A DNA stretch of 64,000 bases from PALSA-1444 sp964291045 (GTDB lineage: Bacteria > Chlamydiota > Chlamydiia > Chlamydiales > Rhabdochlamydiaceae), in NCBI RefSeq assembly GCF_964291045.1, contig NZ_OZ197277.1:248001-312000 (forward strand). The letters are read 5' to 3'. The notes below the pieces were generated by a model, which did no database searches, had not been told where the DNA came from, and worked only from the letters and a program-made list of their open reading frames with translations. Numbering within the stretch: position 1 is the stretch's first letter; every line of letters starts with the position of its first letter. Below, in pieces: positions 51,825 through 60,214 of the stretch. Both the position numbers and the translations under genes were made by a program.

Positions 51825-52544
51825 ATGATACACTCTTTTCCCATGCGTCTTGCGGGCTTTATTCTTCTTTGGATTCTCCCTCTTTTTTCAGAAGGCTCCC
51901 CTCTAACAAGATCTCAAGCCTATTCTTCAGTGAAATCTCAATCCTTTAAAACCCCATCCCGTTTCCTTAACACCGTCCCTCAACATGCAAAACCTTTAGT
52001 GATTATTGATCCAGGTCACGGGGGAGGAGATGAAGGGGCAAAAGTGGGCTATCTGATGGAAAAAAGATTAACACTCACTTCAGCGCTCATGGTCCGAAAA
52101 AACCTAGAAGAGATGGGGTACCGCGTCATTTTAACAAGAAGTAAAGATGTGTTTATCCCTCTTTCCAGAAGAGTCTCAATCGCCAATCAAACAAAAGCGC
52201 ATCTTTTTGTGAGCATTCACTACAACACCTCTCCTTCAGAAGAGGCTCAAGGTGTGGAGGTGTTTTACTATGGCCCTCCCAATCTGACACGGACGAAGAG
52301 TTCAAGATTTTTAGGAAATGCCATTCTTTACGGCATTACAGGGCACACTAAAGCTGTATCAAGAGGGGTCAAACGGGGCAATTTTCATGTGATACGGGAG
52401 ACCGTGATGCCTTCTGTATTAGTGGAAGGGGGATTTATGACACATGCTAAAGAGAGATCTTGCTTAAGAGACCGTCTGTATTTAGAAAAGATTGCAAGAG
52501 GGATTGCTCAAGGCATCGATTCTTATTTCAAAGCATCTCCTTAA
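51825..52544 (+). CDS. amiA: N-acetylmuramoyl-L-alanine amidase (Amidase_3)
   Basis: A 239-residue zinc amidase that cleaves peptide stems from glycan strands at division. A signal peptide or anchor occupies about residues 7-24. Zinc ligands are in VIIDPGHGGGDEGA (His), the Glu of EKRLTL, and SIHYNTS (His); the catalytic Glu is in VLVEGGFMTH. No targeting AMIN domain is present. It follows murE after 6 bases, the same order as CT269-CT268. It may degrade or shape the transient septal peptidoglycan. Confidence 0.93.
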   Translation: MIHSFPMRLAGFILLWILPLFSEGSPLTRSQAYSSVKSQSFKTPSRFLNTVPQHAKPLVIIDPGHGGGDEGAKVGYLMEKRLTLTSALMVRKNLEEMGYRVILTRSKDVFIPLSRRVSIANQTKAHLFVSIHYNTSPSEEAQGVEVFYYGPPNLTRTKSSRFLGNAILYGITGHTKAVSRGVKRGNFHVIRETVMPSVLVEGGFMTHAKERSCLRDRLYLEKIARGIAQGIDSYFKASP

Positions 52545-52635
52545 AAGAATTTAGTCTTTTTAAGAGAAGAAGAATATGATCTCTTCTGATTTTTCCCTGT
52601 GCAGTTATCGTAAAGACGCAGTATGATAAAAGGTT

Positions 52636-52708
52636 CGTCCTCGGCGCGAATTGAACGCGCGACCTGTCGCTTAGGAGGCGACCGCTCTATCCACTGAGCT
52701 ACGAGGAC
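52636..52708 (-). tRNA. tRNA-Arg (anticodon CCT)
   Basis: A 73-nt cloverleaf: the acceptor stem GTCCTCG pairs with CGAGGAC, the D-arm is AGCTCAGTGGATAGAGC, the anticodon stem GTCGC/GCGAC carries the loop CTCCTAA with anticodon CCT, and the T-arm contains GTTCAATTC. The 3-prime CCA is not encoded. It reads AGG codons and lies opposite to and between amiA and gnd. Confidence 0.95.
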
Positions 52709-52745
52709 TTAAGATGCATTTTATTCTACGACTATTAAGGAATCT

Positions 52746-54161
52746 ATGGAAGCAGATATTGGATTAATTGGTTTAGCTGTCATGGGACAGAATCTTGTTT
52801 TAAATTTAAATGACCATGGATACACCGTTGCCGTGTATAACCGGACTGTCTCTAAAGTAGATGAATTTATGGAAGGAACAGCGAAAGGCTCTGATGTAAT
52901 AGGTGCGCATTCTCTTCAAGAATTTTTCCTCAAACTTAAGCGGCCTCGTAAAGTGATGCTCATGGTCAAAGCGGGCGCTCCTGTAGATGCCCTCATTGAT
53001 GACTGCCTCCCTTTTCTAGAATCTGGTGATATCTTAATTGACGGGGGCAATAGTCTTTATAGCGATACAGAAAGACGTGTGAAAGCATTAGAAGAAAAAG
53101 GGATTTTCTTCCTCGGTATGGGTGTATCAGGAGGAGAAGAGGGCGCGCGTCACGGCCCTTCGATGATGCCAGGGGGTAATATTCAGGCGTGGCCTTTTGT
53201 AAAAGAGATGTTTCAAAAGATCGCTGCTAAAGCAGATGACGGGGCAAGCTGCGCTGATTGGGTAGGAGACGGGGGCTCTGGGCACTATGTGAAAATGATC
53301 CATAATGGGATTGAATACGGGGATATGCAGCTGATTGCTGAGGCGTATCAACTCTTAAAAGATGTAGGCGGATGCACAACAGATGAGCTAAGTACAATTT
53401 TCTCTACATGGAATCAAGGGAAACTGAGCAGCTATCTCATTGAAATTACAGCTAATATTTTTAAGAAAAAAGACATCAACGGCGCGCCTTTATTAGAGTC
53501 CATTTTAGATGTGGCAGGGCAAAAGGGAACAGGGAAATGGACAGGGATTAACGCGCTGGAACTTGGCATTCCTGTGACACTTATCGCAGAGTCTGTGTTT
53601 GCAAGATATCTCTCTTCTTTAAAAGAAGAAAGAAAAGAGGCTTCCTTGCTTTATAGCAAAGCTAAAAAAGAGATCTCTGTGAATAAAATAGTCTTTACTG
53701 AGCAGGTGATGCAGGCGCTCTACGCTTCAAAAATTGTCAGCTACGCGCAAGGGTTTATGCTCATGCAAGCAGCAGCTCATGAGATGAAATGGACGCTTCA
53801 TTATGAGACCATTGCGCTTTTATGGAGAGGCGGCTGCATTATCAGAAGTCAATTTTTAGGCCAAATTCAAAACGCTTTTGCGAAGAAGAAAGATCTTGCC
53901 TCCCTTCTCTTAGATAGCTTTTTCCAAGGAGAGATTTTAGAGTGCATACAAGGGTGGAGAGATGCAGTATCCCTTGCCATTCAAGCAGGGGTGGCAGCTC
54001 CTGCTCTTTCTTCTGCCTTAGCATTTTTTGATGGCTATACGACAGCGAAGCTACCCTCAAATTTAATCCAAGCTCAAAGAGACTTTTTTGGCGCTCATAC
54101 CTATGAGCGGATAGATAAGCCAAGAGGAGAATTTTTCCACACAGAGTGGAGCTCTTCGTAG
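52746..54161 (+). CDS. gnd: 6-phosphogluconate dehydrogenase (decarboxylating)
   Basis: A 471-residue enzyme of the oxidative pentose phosphate pathway, converting 6-phosphogluconate to ribulose 5-phosphate, CO2 and NADPH. The N-terminus has the dinucleotide fold IGLIGLAVMGQNLVLNLNDHG; GMGVSGGEEGARHGPSMMPGG and VKMIHNGIEYGDMQL are the substrate-binding motifs, with the catalytic Lys in the latter. The C-terminal region has RGGCIIRSQFL and the terminal FFGAHTYER. Full length. It corresponds to CT063. It starts 38 bases downstream of the divergent tRNA and is followed by the cyclophilin gene after 18 bases. Confidence 0.97.
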   Translation: MEADIGLIGLAVMGQNLVLNLNDHGYTVAVYNRTVSKVDEFMEGTAKGSDVIGAHSLQEFFLKLKRPRKVMLMVKAGAPVDALIDDCLPFLESGDILIDGGNSLYSDTERRVKALEEKGIFFLGMGVSGGEEGARHGPSMMPGGNIQAWPFVKEMFQKIAAKADDGASCADWVGDGGSGHYVKMIHNGIEYGDMQLIAEAYQLLKDVGGCTTDELSTIFSTWNQGKLSSYLIEITANIFKKKDINGAPLLESILDVAGQKGTGKWTGINALELGIPVTLIAESVFARYLSSLKEERKEASLLYSKAKKEISVNKIVFTEQVMQALYASKIVSYAQGFMLMQAAAHEMKWTLHYETIALLWRGGCIIRSQFLGQIQNAFAKKKDLASLLLDSFFQGEILECIQGWRDAVSLAIQAGVAAPALSSALAFFDGYTTAKLPSNLIQAQRDFFGAHTYERIDKPRGEFFHTEWSSS

Positions 54162-54179
54162 CGAAAAAAGGAGTACACT

Positions 54180-54743
54180 ATGAAAAAACTTTGTTATTTA
54201 GGATTAGTGCTCACACTAATCATGACCTCGTTATTTACTCAAGGAAAGGAAATTATGAACAAAAATCATCCTGTTGTTCTTGTAACAACAACCCAAGGTT
54301 CTTTTGAAATTGAGCTTTTCACGGAAAATGCTCCTAAAACATGTGAGAACTTTCTCAAACTTGCAGAAAAAGGGTATTATAATGGTACATCTTTTCACCG
54401 CGTGATTCCCAATTTCATGATCCAAGGGGGAGATCCTAAGGGAAATGGAACAGGGGGAGAGTCAATCTGGGGAGACACATTTGAAGATGAGTTTCATCCA
54501 ACGCTTAAATTTGATAAAGAAGGGATTCTTGCCATGGCAAATAGAGGTCCTAACACCAATGGAAGCCAGTTCTTTATCACAACAACAGCTACCCCTTGGC
54601 TCACCAACAAACACACGATTTTTGGGAAAGTTGTGAAAGGGTACGATGTGATTCAAAAGATTGAGTCAACAGGATCTTCAAGTGGAAGAACTTCAATTTC
54701 AACCCAAATTCAATCGATCACAGTACTTCCTGCACAAGAGTAA
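54180..54743 (+). CDS. exported cyclophilin-type peptidyl-prolyl isomerase
   Basis: A 187-residue protein with an N-terminal signal peptide (about residues 1-22, ending TQG) and a cyclophilin domain: FHRVIPNFMIQGGDPKGNGTGG with the catalytic Arg, ILAMANRGPNTNGSQFFITT, and WLTNKHTIFGKV. It isomerises prolyl bonds in exported proteins, probably in the periplasm. The start at 54180 is preceded by AAAAGGAG; an internal Met after the signal would give a cytosolic form. It follows gnd after 18 bases and is ended by a hairpin at 54766. Confidence 0.93.
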   Translation: MKKLCYLGLVLTLIMTSLFTQGKEIMNKNHPVVLVTTTQGSFEIELFTENAPKTCENFLKLAEKGYYNGTSFHRVIPNFMIQGGDPKGNGTGGESIWGDTFEDEFHPTLKFDKEGILAMANRGPNTNGSQFFITTTATPWLTNKHTIFGKVVKGYDVIQKIESTGSSSGRTSISTQIQSITVLPAQE

Positions 54744-54765
54744 TTTTCCTCAGTAGCAAGTGATG

Positions 54766-54799
54766 CAAGATCAAGGAGATGAATCTCTCCTTGATCTTG
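54766..54799 (+). terminator. terminator hairpin of the gnd-cyclophilin operon
   Basis: CAAGATCAAGGAGA (54766-54779) pairs perfectly with TCTCCTTGATCTTG (54786-54799), 6-base loop. Only a weak T-rich tail follows. Confidence 0.7.
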
Positions 54800-55324
54800 G
54801 GGTCTATTTTAAGCTCATCAAAAAAATCCTTCATAATGTTCCTAAGCGTCAACTAGATTGCCTCTATCTCTTCTGCATTTTTTTTGAAATCTTTCGAAAA
54901 AATTCACAGCATTGTTTAAATCTCTTAGATAGATCCATCAAAGCCTCACATCTATTTTCTGTTATATATTACAGCTAATAGGTAGTATTTGATGAAAAAA
55001 TGAAACTTTCTCTTAGATGATACCACCTATCCCTCTAAGACCGATCTACTTTTTAAAGCATTTTCTTTGAGTCTTGAGCCTTATTATTTAAATCAAATCG
55101 TCCTGTATTAAAAAAAACAAAAAGCAACCGCTTCTTAATCATCAAAAAGAGAACATCGCTCTTGTGTTTGGATGAGAAGAGCTCTTTTGAAAAGTTAAGA
55201 GGGTGCGCTGGTTAGGCCATCTCTTTAAGAGCTTAGGTTAAGGATGGAAAGAGATTACAGAATAAGACTTAAGGGATAGCACCCTCCATTATTGCCTTAG
55301 AAGAAAGATATTCCTCTTAATCAG

Positions 55325-55350
55325 AAGGGTTAGGAGTTAACCTAACCCTT
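55325..55350 (-). terminator. lepA terminator hairpin
   Basis: AAGGGTTAGG (55325-55334) pairs with CCTAACCCTT (55341-55350), 6-base loop, 42 bases after the lepA stop codon on the minus strand. Confidence 0.65.
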
Positions 55351-55391
55351 TAAAATGGCTTTTAACAAAGGTTTTTTCAGCAAATGTGACG

Positions 55392-57200
55392 TTATTCACT
55401 GGCTTTTAGGACTTCCATGAAAGCGGATTGCGGGATATTCACCCGTCCAATCTCTTTCATCCGTTTTTTTCCTTCTTTTTGCTTTTCCCACAGCTTTCTT
55501 TTACGGGTAATGTCACCGCCATAACATTTTGCAGTGACGTTTTTCGTAATCGCGCGTATGGTTTCTCTTGCGATCACTTTTCCCCCAATTGCAGCTTGAA
55601 TAGGAACTTTAAACTGCTGCATTGGGATCACTTCAATCAGTTTTTTACAAATTGCTCTTCCCTTTCCTTCTGCTTTTGACCGGTGTACTAGGCAAGAGAA
55701 GGCATCAACTGGCTCATCATTGACCCGGATTTCAAGTTTAATGATATCGCTTTCATGGTAGTGATCAGGTTCATAATCAAATGAGCCGTACCCTCTTGTG
55801 ACAGATTTTAGCTTATCGTTAAAGTCGGTAATGATTTCATTAAGAGGAAAAATGTAGGTGAGAAGGAGGCGGTTTCCATTTACAGAGTCTGTTTTTTCAA
55901 GCCGTCCCCGTTTTTCCATACCAAGTCCCATAATAGCTCCTAAATAGTCAGCTGGAGTCATGATGTGGCATTTCACCCAAGGCTCTTCAATCGATTCAAT
56001 ATGAGCTGGATCTGGATAGTGAGCGACGTTATCAATCAGTTTTTCCTCACCGTTAGAAAGTGTGAACTTATACACAACAGAGGGTGCTGTGGTGATGATA
56101 TCAAGGTTAAAGTGGCGCTGAAGTCTTTCAAAGACAATTTCTAAATGCAGAAGCCCTAAAAATCCGCACCGAAATCCAAAGCCAAGCGCCATGCTACTTT
56201 CTTGCTCAACATAAAGAGCTGAGTCATTAAGCTGAAGTTTATAAAGCGCATCGCGGAGCATTTCAAAGTCACTTGAATCAACAGGGTAGATCCCTGCAAA
56301 GACCACAGGGGAAATCACCCGGAATCCTGGCAGCGCTTCTTTAGCAGGCTCTTTAGAAGAGGTGAGAGTATCTCCAATTTTAATGTCGGCTGTATTTTTG
56401 ATATTGGCAATGACGTAACCCACCTCTCCTGGCCTTAAAGTGTCTACCACTTTAGCCTCAGGAGTAAAAATACCCACTTCAAGCACTTCATAGGTTTTTC
56501 CTGTGATCATCATGAGTATAGGTGATTTTTTTGTGATTTCTCCGCTGATTACTCTGACATAGATCATCACACCGCGGTAGGTGTCATAATGAGAGTCAAA
56601 GATAAGAGCGCGCAAGATATTATCTTTAGGCTCTTTAGGAGGGGGGAAAAGAACAATGATGTTTTCTAAAATATCTTTAATCCCGACTCCCATTTTAGCT
56701 GAGCATAAAACAGCGTTAGAAGCGTCTAGGCCAATCACCTCTTCGATCTGCTTTTTTACAGAGTCGACATCTGCAGATGGGAGGTCAATTTTATTAATGA
56801 CAGGAAGGATCTCTAGATCTCGCTCAACAGCCAAATGAACGTTTGCAAGACTTTGCGCTTGAACCCCTTGAGCTGCATCGACAATGAGGATCGCTCCTTC
56901 ACAAGCAGAAAGAGACCTTGATACTTCATACGAGAAGTCAACATGTCCTGGCGTATCGATTAAGTTAATTTGATAGGTTAGGCCATCATCTGCTAAGTAG
57001 TGCATGGTGACAGGGTGAGCTTTAATGGTAATGCCCCGTTCTCTTTCAAGATCCATTTTATCTAAGACTTGGTTTTCCATTTCCCTATCAGGAATCGTTC
57101 CTGTGAGCTGAAGAAGACGGTCTGCAATCGTGGATTTACCATGGTCGATATGCGCTATGATAGAAAAGTTCCGAATAAGTTGACGTTGATAAGATGACAT
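55392..57200 (-). CDS. lepA: elongation factor 4 (LepA)
   Basis: A 602-residue translational GTPase that acts on the ribosome. The G domain has AHIDHGKSTIADRLL (G1), RERGITIKAHPV (G2), DTPGHVDFSYEV (G3) and NKIDLPSAD (G4). The C-terminal LepA-specific domain contains GGDITRKRKLWEKQKEGKKRM, diagnostic for this factor. Length is normal. It corresponds to CT064. It has its own terminator and is 143 bases downstream of rseP on the same strand. Confidence 0.98.
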   Translation of the reverse strand: MSSYQRQLIRNFSIIAHIDHGKSTIADRLLQLTGTIPDREMENQVLDKMDLERERGITIKAHPVTMHYLADDGLTYQINLIDTPGHVDFSYEVSRSLSACEGAILIVDAAQGVQAQSLANVHLAVERDLEILPVINKIDLPSADVDSVKKQIEEVIGLDASNAVLCSAKMGVGIKDILENIIVLFPPPKEPKDNILRALIFDSHYDTYRGVMIYVRVISGEITKKSPILMMITGKTYEVLEVGIFTPEAKVVDTLRPGEVGYVIANIKNTADIKIGDTLTSSKEPAKEALPGFRVISPVVFAGIYPVDSSDFEMLRDALYKLQLNDSALYVEQESSMALGFGFRCGFLGLLHLEIVFERLQRHFNLDIITTAPSVVYKFTLSNGEEKLIDNVAHYPDPAHIESIEEPWVKCHIMTPADYLGAIMGLGMEKRGRLEKTDSVNGNRLLLTYIFPLNEIITDFNDKLKSVTRGYGSFDYEPDHYHESDIIKLEIRVNDEPVDAFSCLVHRSKAEGKGRAICKKLIEVIPMQQFKVPIQAAIGGKVIARETIRAITKNVTAKCYGGDITRKRKLWEKQKEGKKRMKEIGRVNIPQSAFMEVLKASE

Positions 57201-57343
57201 GTTTACCTGTGTAGGATCGTCTAATGATTTTAGGGAAAGTAAGAGAGGTAGGCAAGGAAAATATTCTTCCTAAGGAGGAAAAAATTTAGGGTCTTAACTT
57301 TTGAGTGTTAAAACCCTTACTTTAAAAATAGCTGTTTTGAAGA

Positions 57344-59251
57344 TCAGAAAAATGTACGTAGGAGCCTCACAATATCTTGATACGTCAAATAGACAAAAAG
57401 CATCATGAGGAGCACAAGGAATGGAAGGACCCATTTCTCCATGGTTTTTGCTCTTAATGGCTTTCCTGTGATGAGTTCAATCAAAGCAAACACAATGTGG
57501 CCCCCATCAAGTACAGGTATGGGAAGAAGATTTAACACAGCTAAATTCAGGCTAACAAACCCCAGCCAAAAAAGAGCATCGGTTAAGCTACTTGCAAAGC
57601 TGTGTTGAAGTGCCTGGACAATCCCTACAGGTCCGCTCATCGATTTAGGAGATAGCGAGCCTGTAAAGAAGTTGGCAAGCGTTTCCCAAGCGTTATGAAA
57701 GACACGGGAGAACTGCTTCGTGGGAAGCGGGTTGTAGGTGACGACTTGATCTTTTAGCGTAATCCCTAAAGAGAGTCTCTCTTGATTTTGCTGAAGAAGA
57801 GAGAGCTGCTCTTCTTTTTGAGCTAGGTCATGTATTTTTTCAATCTCTTTTCTTTGCACGGCATATTGCATCTCAATTTGACTTTTGAGTTCTGGGGTAA
57901 AATTGAGCTCTATGAAAGGCTTTAAGGGGACAGTGACAACTCTTAAATCATGATAGCTCGTGATGGGTTGAGAGGTTCCAATTGTTCCCGCAATTTTTAC
58001 GAGGTCTTGCACTTTAAAAGAAGCTAAGAAATGAGCATTTGCCTCGTTCCATAACCCAAGAGGGGTAGGAGCCTCTTTTTGCACAATGAGAAGAGCGACA
58101 CTTTCTTGAAGCGCTTTAAAAATCGTAAAAGGATCTGTCATGGGCACCCCGTTGACAGCTACGATTGCATCTCCTGGTTGTAAAAGAGAGTGATCCTCTC
58201 TATAAGAGTGTAGCGTCACTTCTTCAGCCTCTTCATTCATAAAGGCAAGATGATCTTCCACAATGCCCTCTGAAGAGATTTGATAGGGTATGAAGTAAAG
58301 ATGAAAGAGTTTAGACGGCTCTTTAAGTGCGTATCTCCAATCATCTAGTTCATTTTTAAAAGAGGGGCTTAACCGAAGATCTTCAATCTGGATTCTAGGG
58401 GTGACAATATGCAGGATTTTATGATTCCGTTTAACCGTTAAAAACGCCTCTTGCTGATTCAAAATCGAAGAGAGCTGCTTTTGAGAAAAGAGAAGATGTC
58501 CATTTGCCCACAGTAAACGGTCCCTTGGAAAAAGAGCTTGATCTACGGAGGCTCTCTGAGAGAGAACTTGATCAATCAGTAAATATTGAGCAGGTAAAAT
58601 GCCTAGCTGATCAATACGGAGTGAAGGATTTGCAGCAGAGGGTAAAATAGCTGTAAAGGGGCGCTTTGTCTCTTTGAAATAGTTGATATGGCTTCCTTGA
58701 AGAGACGACTCTTTTCCTGTGAGGGCTACTTTCATCAAAAGATCAGAATAGCCATCAAACGGCTTTTGATTAAAACTACTTAGGATATCACCAGGCTTAA
58801 CATGTTGCTCATTTAAGGAGGAATAAGACCCCACAAATCCCACAAAACGGGTCATCTCTTGAAAAGGTTTTTGCTGTCCTCCGCATAGCCAGATGAGTGT
58901 AAAAGCAAGAAGGGCAAAGACAATGTTAACAATAGGGCCAGCAAGCGCTACAATAATTCTTTGAATAGGGCTTTTTCCATAAAATCCGTGAGGAATTTGA
59001 TGAGGCTCTAAAGACCCTTTTTTCTCCATCCCTGCAATGCGGACATACCCTCCAAAAGGGAGAAGGCAGAGTTGCCACTGCACTGCATTTTGTTCCCACT
59101 TATATAAAATCGGACCAAAGCCAATTGAGAAGATTTCAATTTTCATTCCCGATTTTTTGGCAGCAAAGTAGTGGCCAAGTTCATGGATAAAAACGAGAAA
59201 TCCAAGTCCTAAAACAGCTAGAAGAATATATAATATGTTTAAAAGTATCAT
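57344..59251 (-). CDS. rseP: site-2 protease RseP/YaeL, zinc metalloprotease
   Basis: A 635-residue inner-membrane protease. The zinc motif H23-E24-L-G-H27 is in the first membrane segment, the second ligand Asp is in LLPIPVLDGGH near the C-terminus, and two PDZ-like regions lie between (GDILSSFNQKPFDGYS; GDAIVAVNGVPMTDP). It is longer than E. coli RseP (about 450) but near the chlamydial size as I recall. It cuts membrane regulators. It starts 9 bases after ytgD. In C. trachomatis dxr lies between these genes and is missing here. Cleavage of YtgCR by a protease has been discussed in Chlamydia; a link to this neighbour is speculative. Confidence 0.93.
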   Translation of the reverse strand: MILLNILYILLAVLGLGFLVFIHELGHYFAAKKSGMKIEIFSIGFGPILYKWEQNAVQWQLCLLPFGGYVRIAGMEKKGSLEPHQIPHGFYGKSPIQRIIVALAGPIVNIVFALLAFTLIWLCGGQQKPFQEMTRFVGFVGSYSSLNEQHVKPGDILSSFNQKPFDGYSDLLMKVALTGKESSLQGSHINYFKETKRPFTAILPSAANPSLRIDQLGILPAQYLLIDQVLSQRASVDQALFPRDRLLWANGHLLFSQKQLSSILNQQEAFLTVKRNHKILHIVTPRIQIEDLRLSPSFKNELDDWRYALKEPSKLFHLYFIPYQISSEGIVEDHLAFMNEEAEEVTLHSYREDHSLLQPGDAIVAVNGVPMTDPFTIFKALQESVALLIVQKEAPTPLGLWNEANAHFLASFKVQDLVKIAGTIGTSQPITSYHDLRVVTVPLKPFIELNFTPELKSQIEMQYAVQRKEIEKIHDLAQKEEQLSLLQQNQERLSLGITLKDQVVTYNPLPTKQFSRVFHNAWETLANFFTGSLSPKSMSGPVGIVQALQHSFASSLTDALFWLGFVSLNLAVLNLLPIPVLDGGHIVFALIELITGKPLRAKTMEKWVLPFLVLLMMLFVYLTYQDIVRLLRTFF

Positions 59252-59260
59252 GAACGGGCC

Positions 59261-60214
59261 TCATTTTGAGAGCGGGGTTGAGTCATTAAACCTTATCTTC
59301 TGTCTAAAAGTCAATGCAGTAGACACAAAGTAGGCAAGCGATAAAAGGGTCACAATTAAGCCGCCTGTAGAGACAGGGACTTGGGTATAAGAGAGAATAT
59401 GGCGAGAAAGAGCCACTCCTAGAAAAGAAAAACTTAGCCCCAAGCTTAAGCTTAAAAAAAGTAAAGAAGAGACTTTCTTGCTCCATTGCCTTGCAATTAA
59501 CACAGGGCTAATCAAAAAAGAGAGCGCAAGAAGAACGCCGACTGCTCTCATGGAGACAATCAAGGCAAGAGCTGTCAGAAAAAGCTGAATGATGTGATGA
59601 AAGCGGATGGAAAATCCAGCTAAGTAGGCAAACTCTACATCAAAAGCAGAGATCACCCACGCTCTATAAAATAGACAAGTGACTAGAGTTATTCCCAATG
59701 TTGATAAGACGGTATAGGGAATATCGTGAATACTTAAGGCGTCGACATTGCCTGTAATCACTTCAGTGCCTAAGTGAGCATTTCGTGTAAAGACCGTGAT
59801 GAGTAAGATGCTAAGCGCAAAGAGAGTCGTAAACACAAGCCCTATGGAGGCGTCTTCTTGCAGTTTAAACAGTTTATGGCTGAGCTCTGTTAAGATGAGA
59901 GTGAGGCAACAGGAGATTAAACTCGATAGCAAAAGGGTTAAAGGGTTCATCATGAGCGTGTGAACAGGTGTTTTTAGCAAGAGAAAGCAGAGTACAATCC
60001 CTAGAAGCGTTGTGTGAGATAAAGAATTAGCTAGCATCGTCATTTTACGAAGCGAGAGAAAAACGCCTAAAAGGCCCATAGAAATGGTGATGCAAAGGAG
60101 TATGATGAGCTGCACTTCATCAGGAGCTAGCTGAGAAAGCGGCATTTTTCCCATCAGCCGGTAAAAAAGAATACTAAAAAAATCAAAAAACCCAGAGCCC
60201 CAATAAGGATTCAT
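59261..60214 (-). CDS. ytgD: metal ABC transporter permease YtgD
   Basis: A 317-residue ABC-3 family permease with eight or nine membrane segments and the usual internal motifs (GLLGVFLSLRKMTMLANSLSHTTLLG near the N-terminus; AVGVLLALSFLISPVLIARQWSKK, the loop that contacts the ATPase). With YtgC it forms the channel for iron or manganese. Its start overlaps ytgC by 4 bases. It ends the ytg operon, with rseP 9 bases later. Confidence 0.92.
   Translation of the reverse strand: MNPYWGSGFFDFFSILFYRLMGKMPLSQLAPDEVQLIILLCITISMGLLGVFLSLRKMTMLANSLSHTTLLGIVLCFLLLKTPVHTLMMNPLTLLLSSLISCCLTLILTELSHKLFKLQEDASIGLVFTTLFALSILLITVFTRNAHLGTEVITGNVDALSIHDIPYTVLSTLGITLVTCLFYRAWVISAFDVEFAYLAGFSIRFHHIIQLFLTALALIVSMRAVGVLLALSFLISPVLIARQWSKKVSSLLFLSLSLGLSFSFLGVALSRHILSYTQVPVSTGGLIVTLLSLAYFVSTALTFRQKIRFNDSTPLSK

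Larger units (their letters stand above)
54744..55391. other. 650-base spacer between convergent genes
   Basis: No supported gene. It contains a terminator hairpin for each side, and in the centre an inverted repeat GAGGGTGC/GCACCCTC (55199-55206 and 55279-55286) that could bound a small RNA or element remnant. A 72-codon frame near 54760-54978 looks like chance. Confidence 0.5.

Noticed and set aside
54760..54978. 72-codon plus-strand frame resembling a transposase fragment
   Set aside because: It begins inside a terminator hairpin and the similarity was only an impression.
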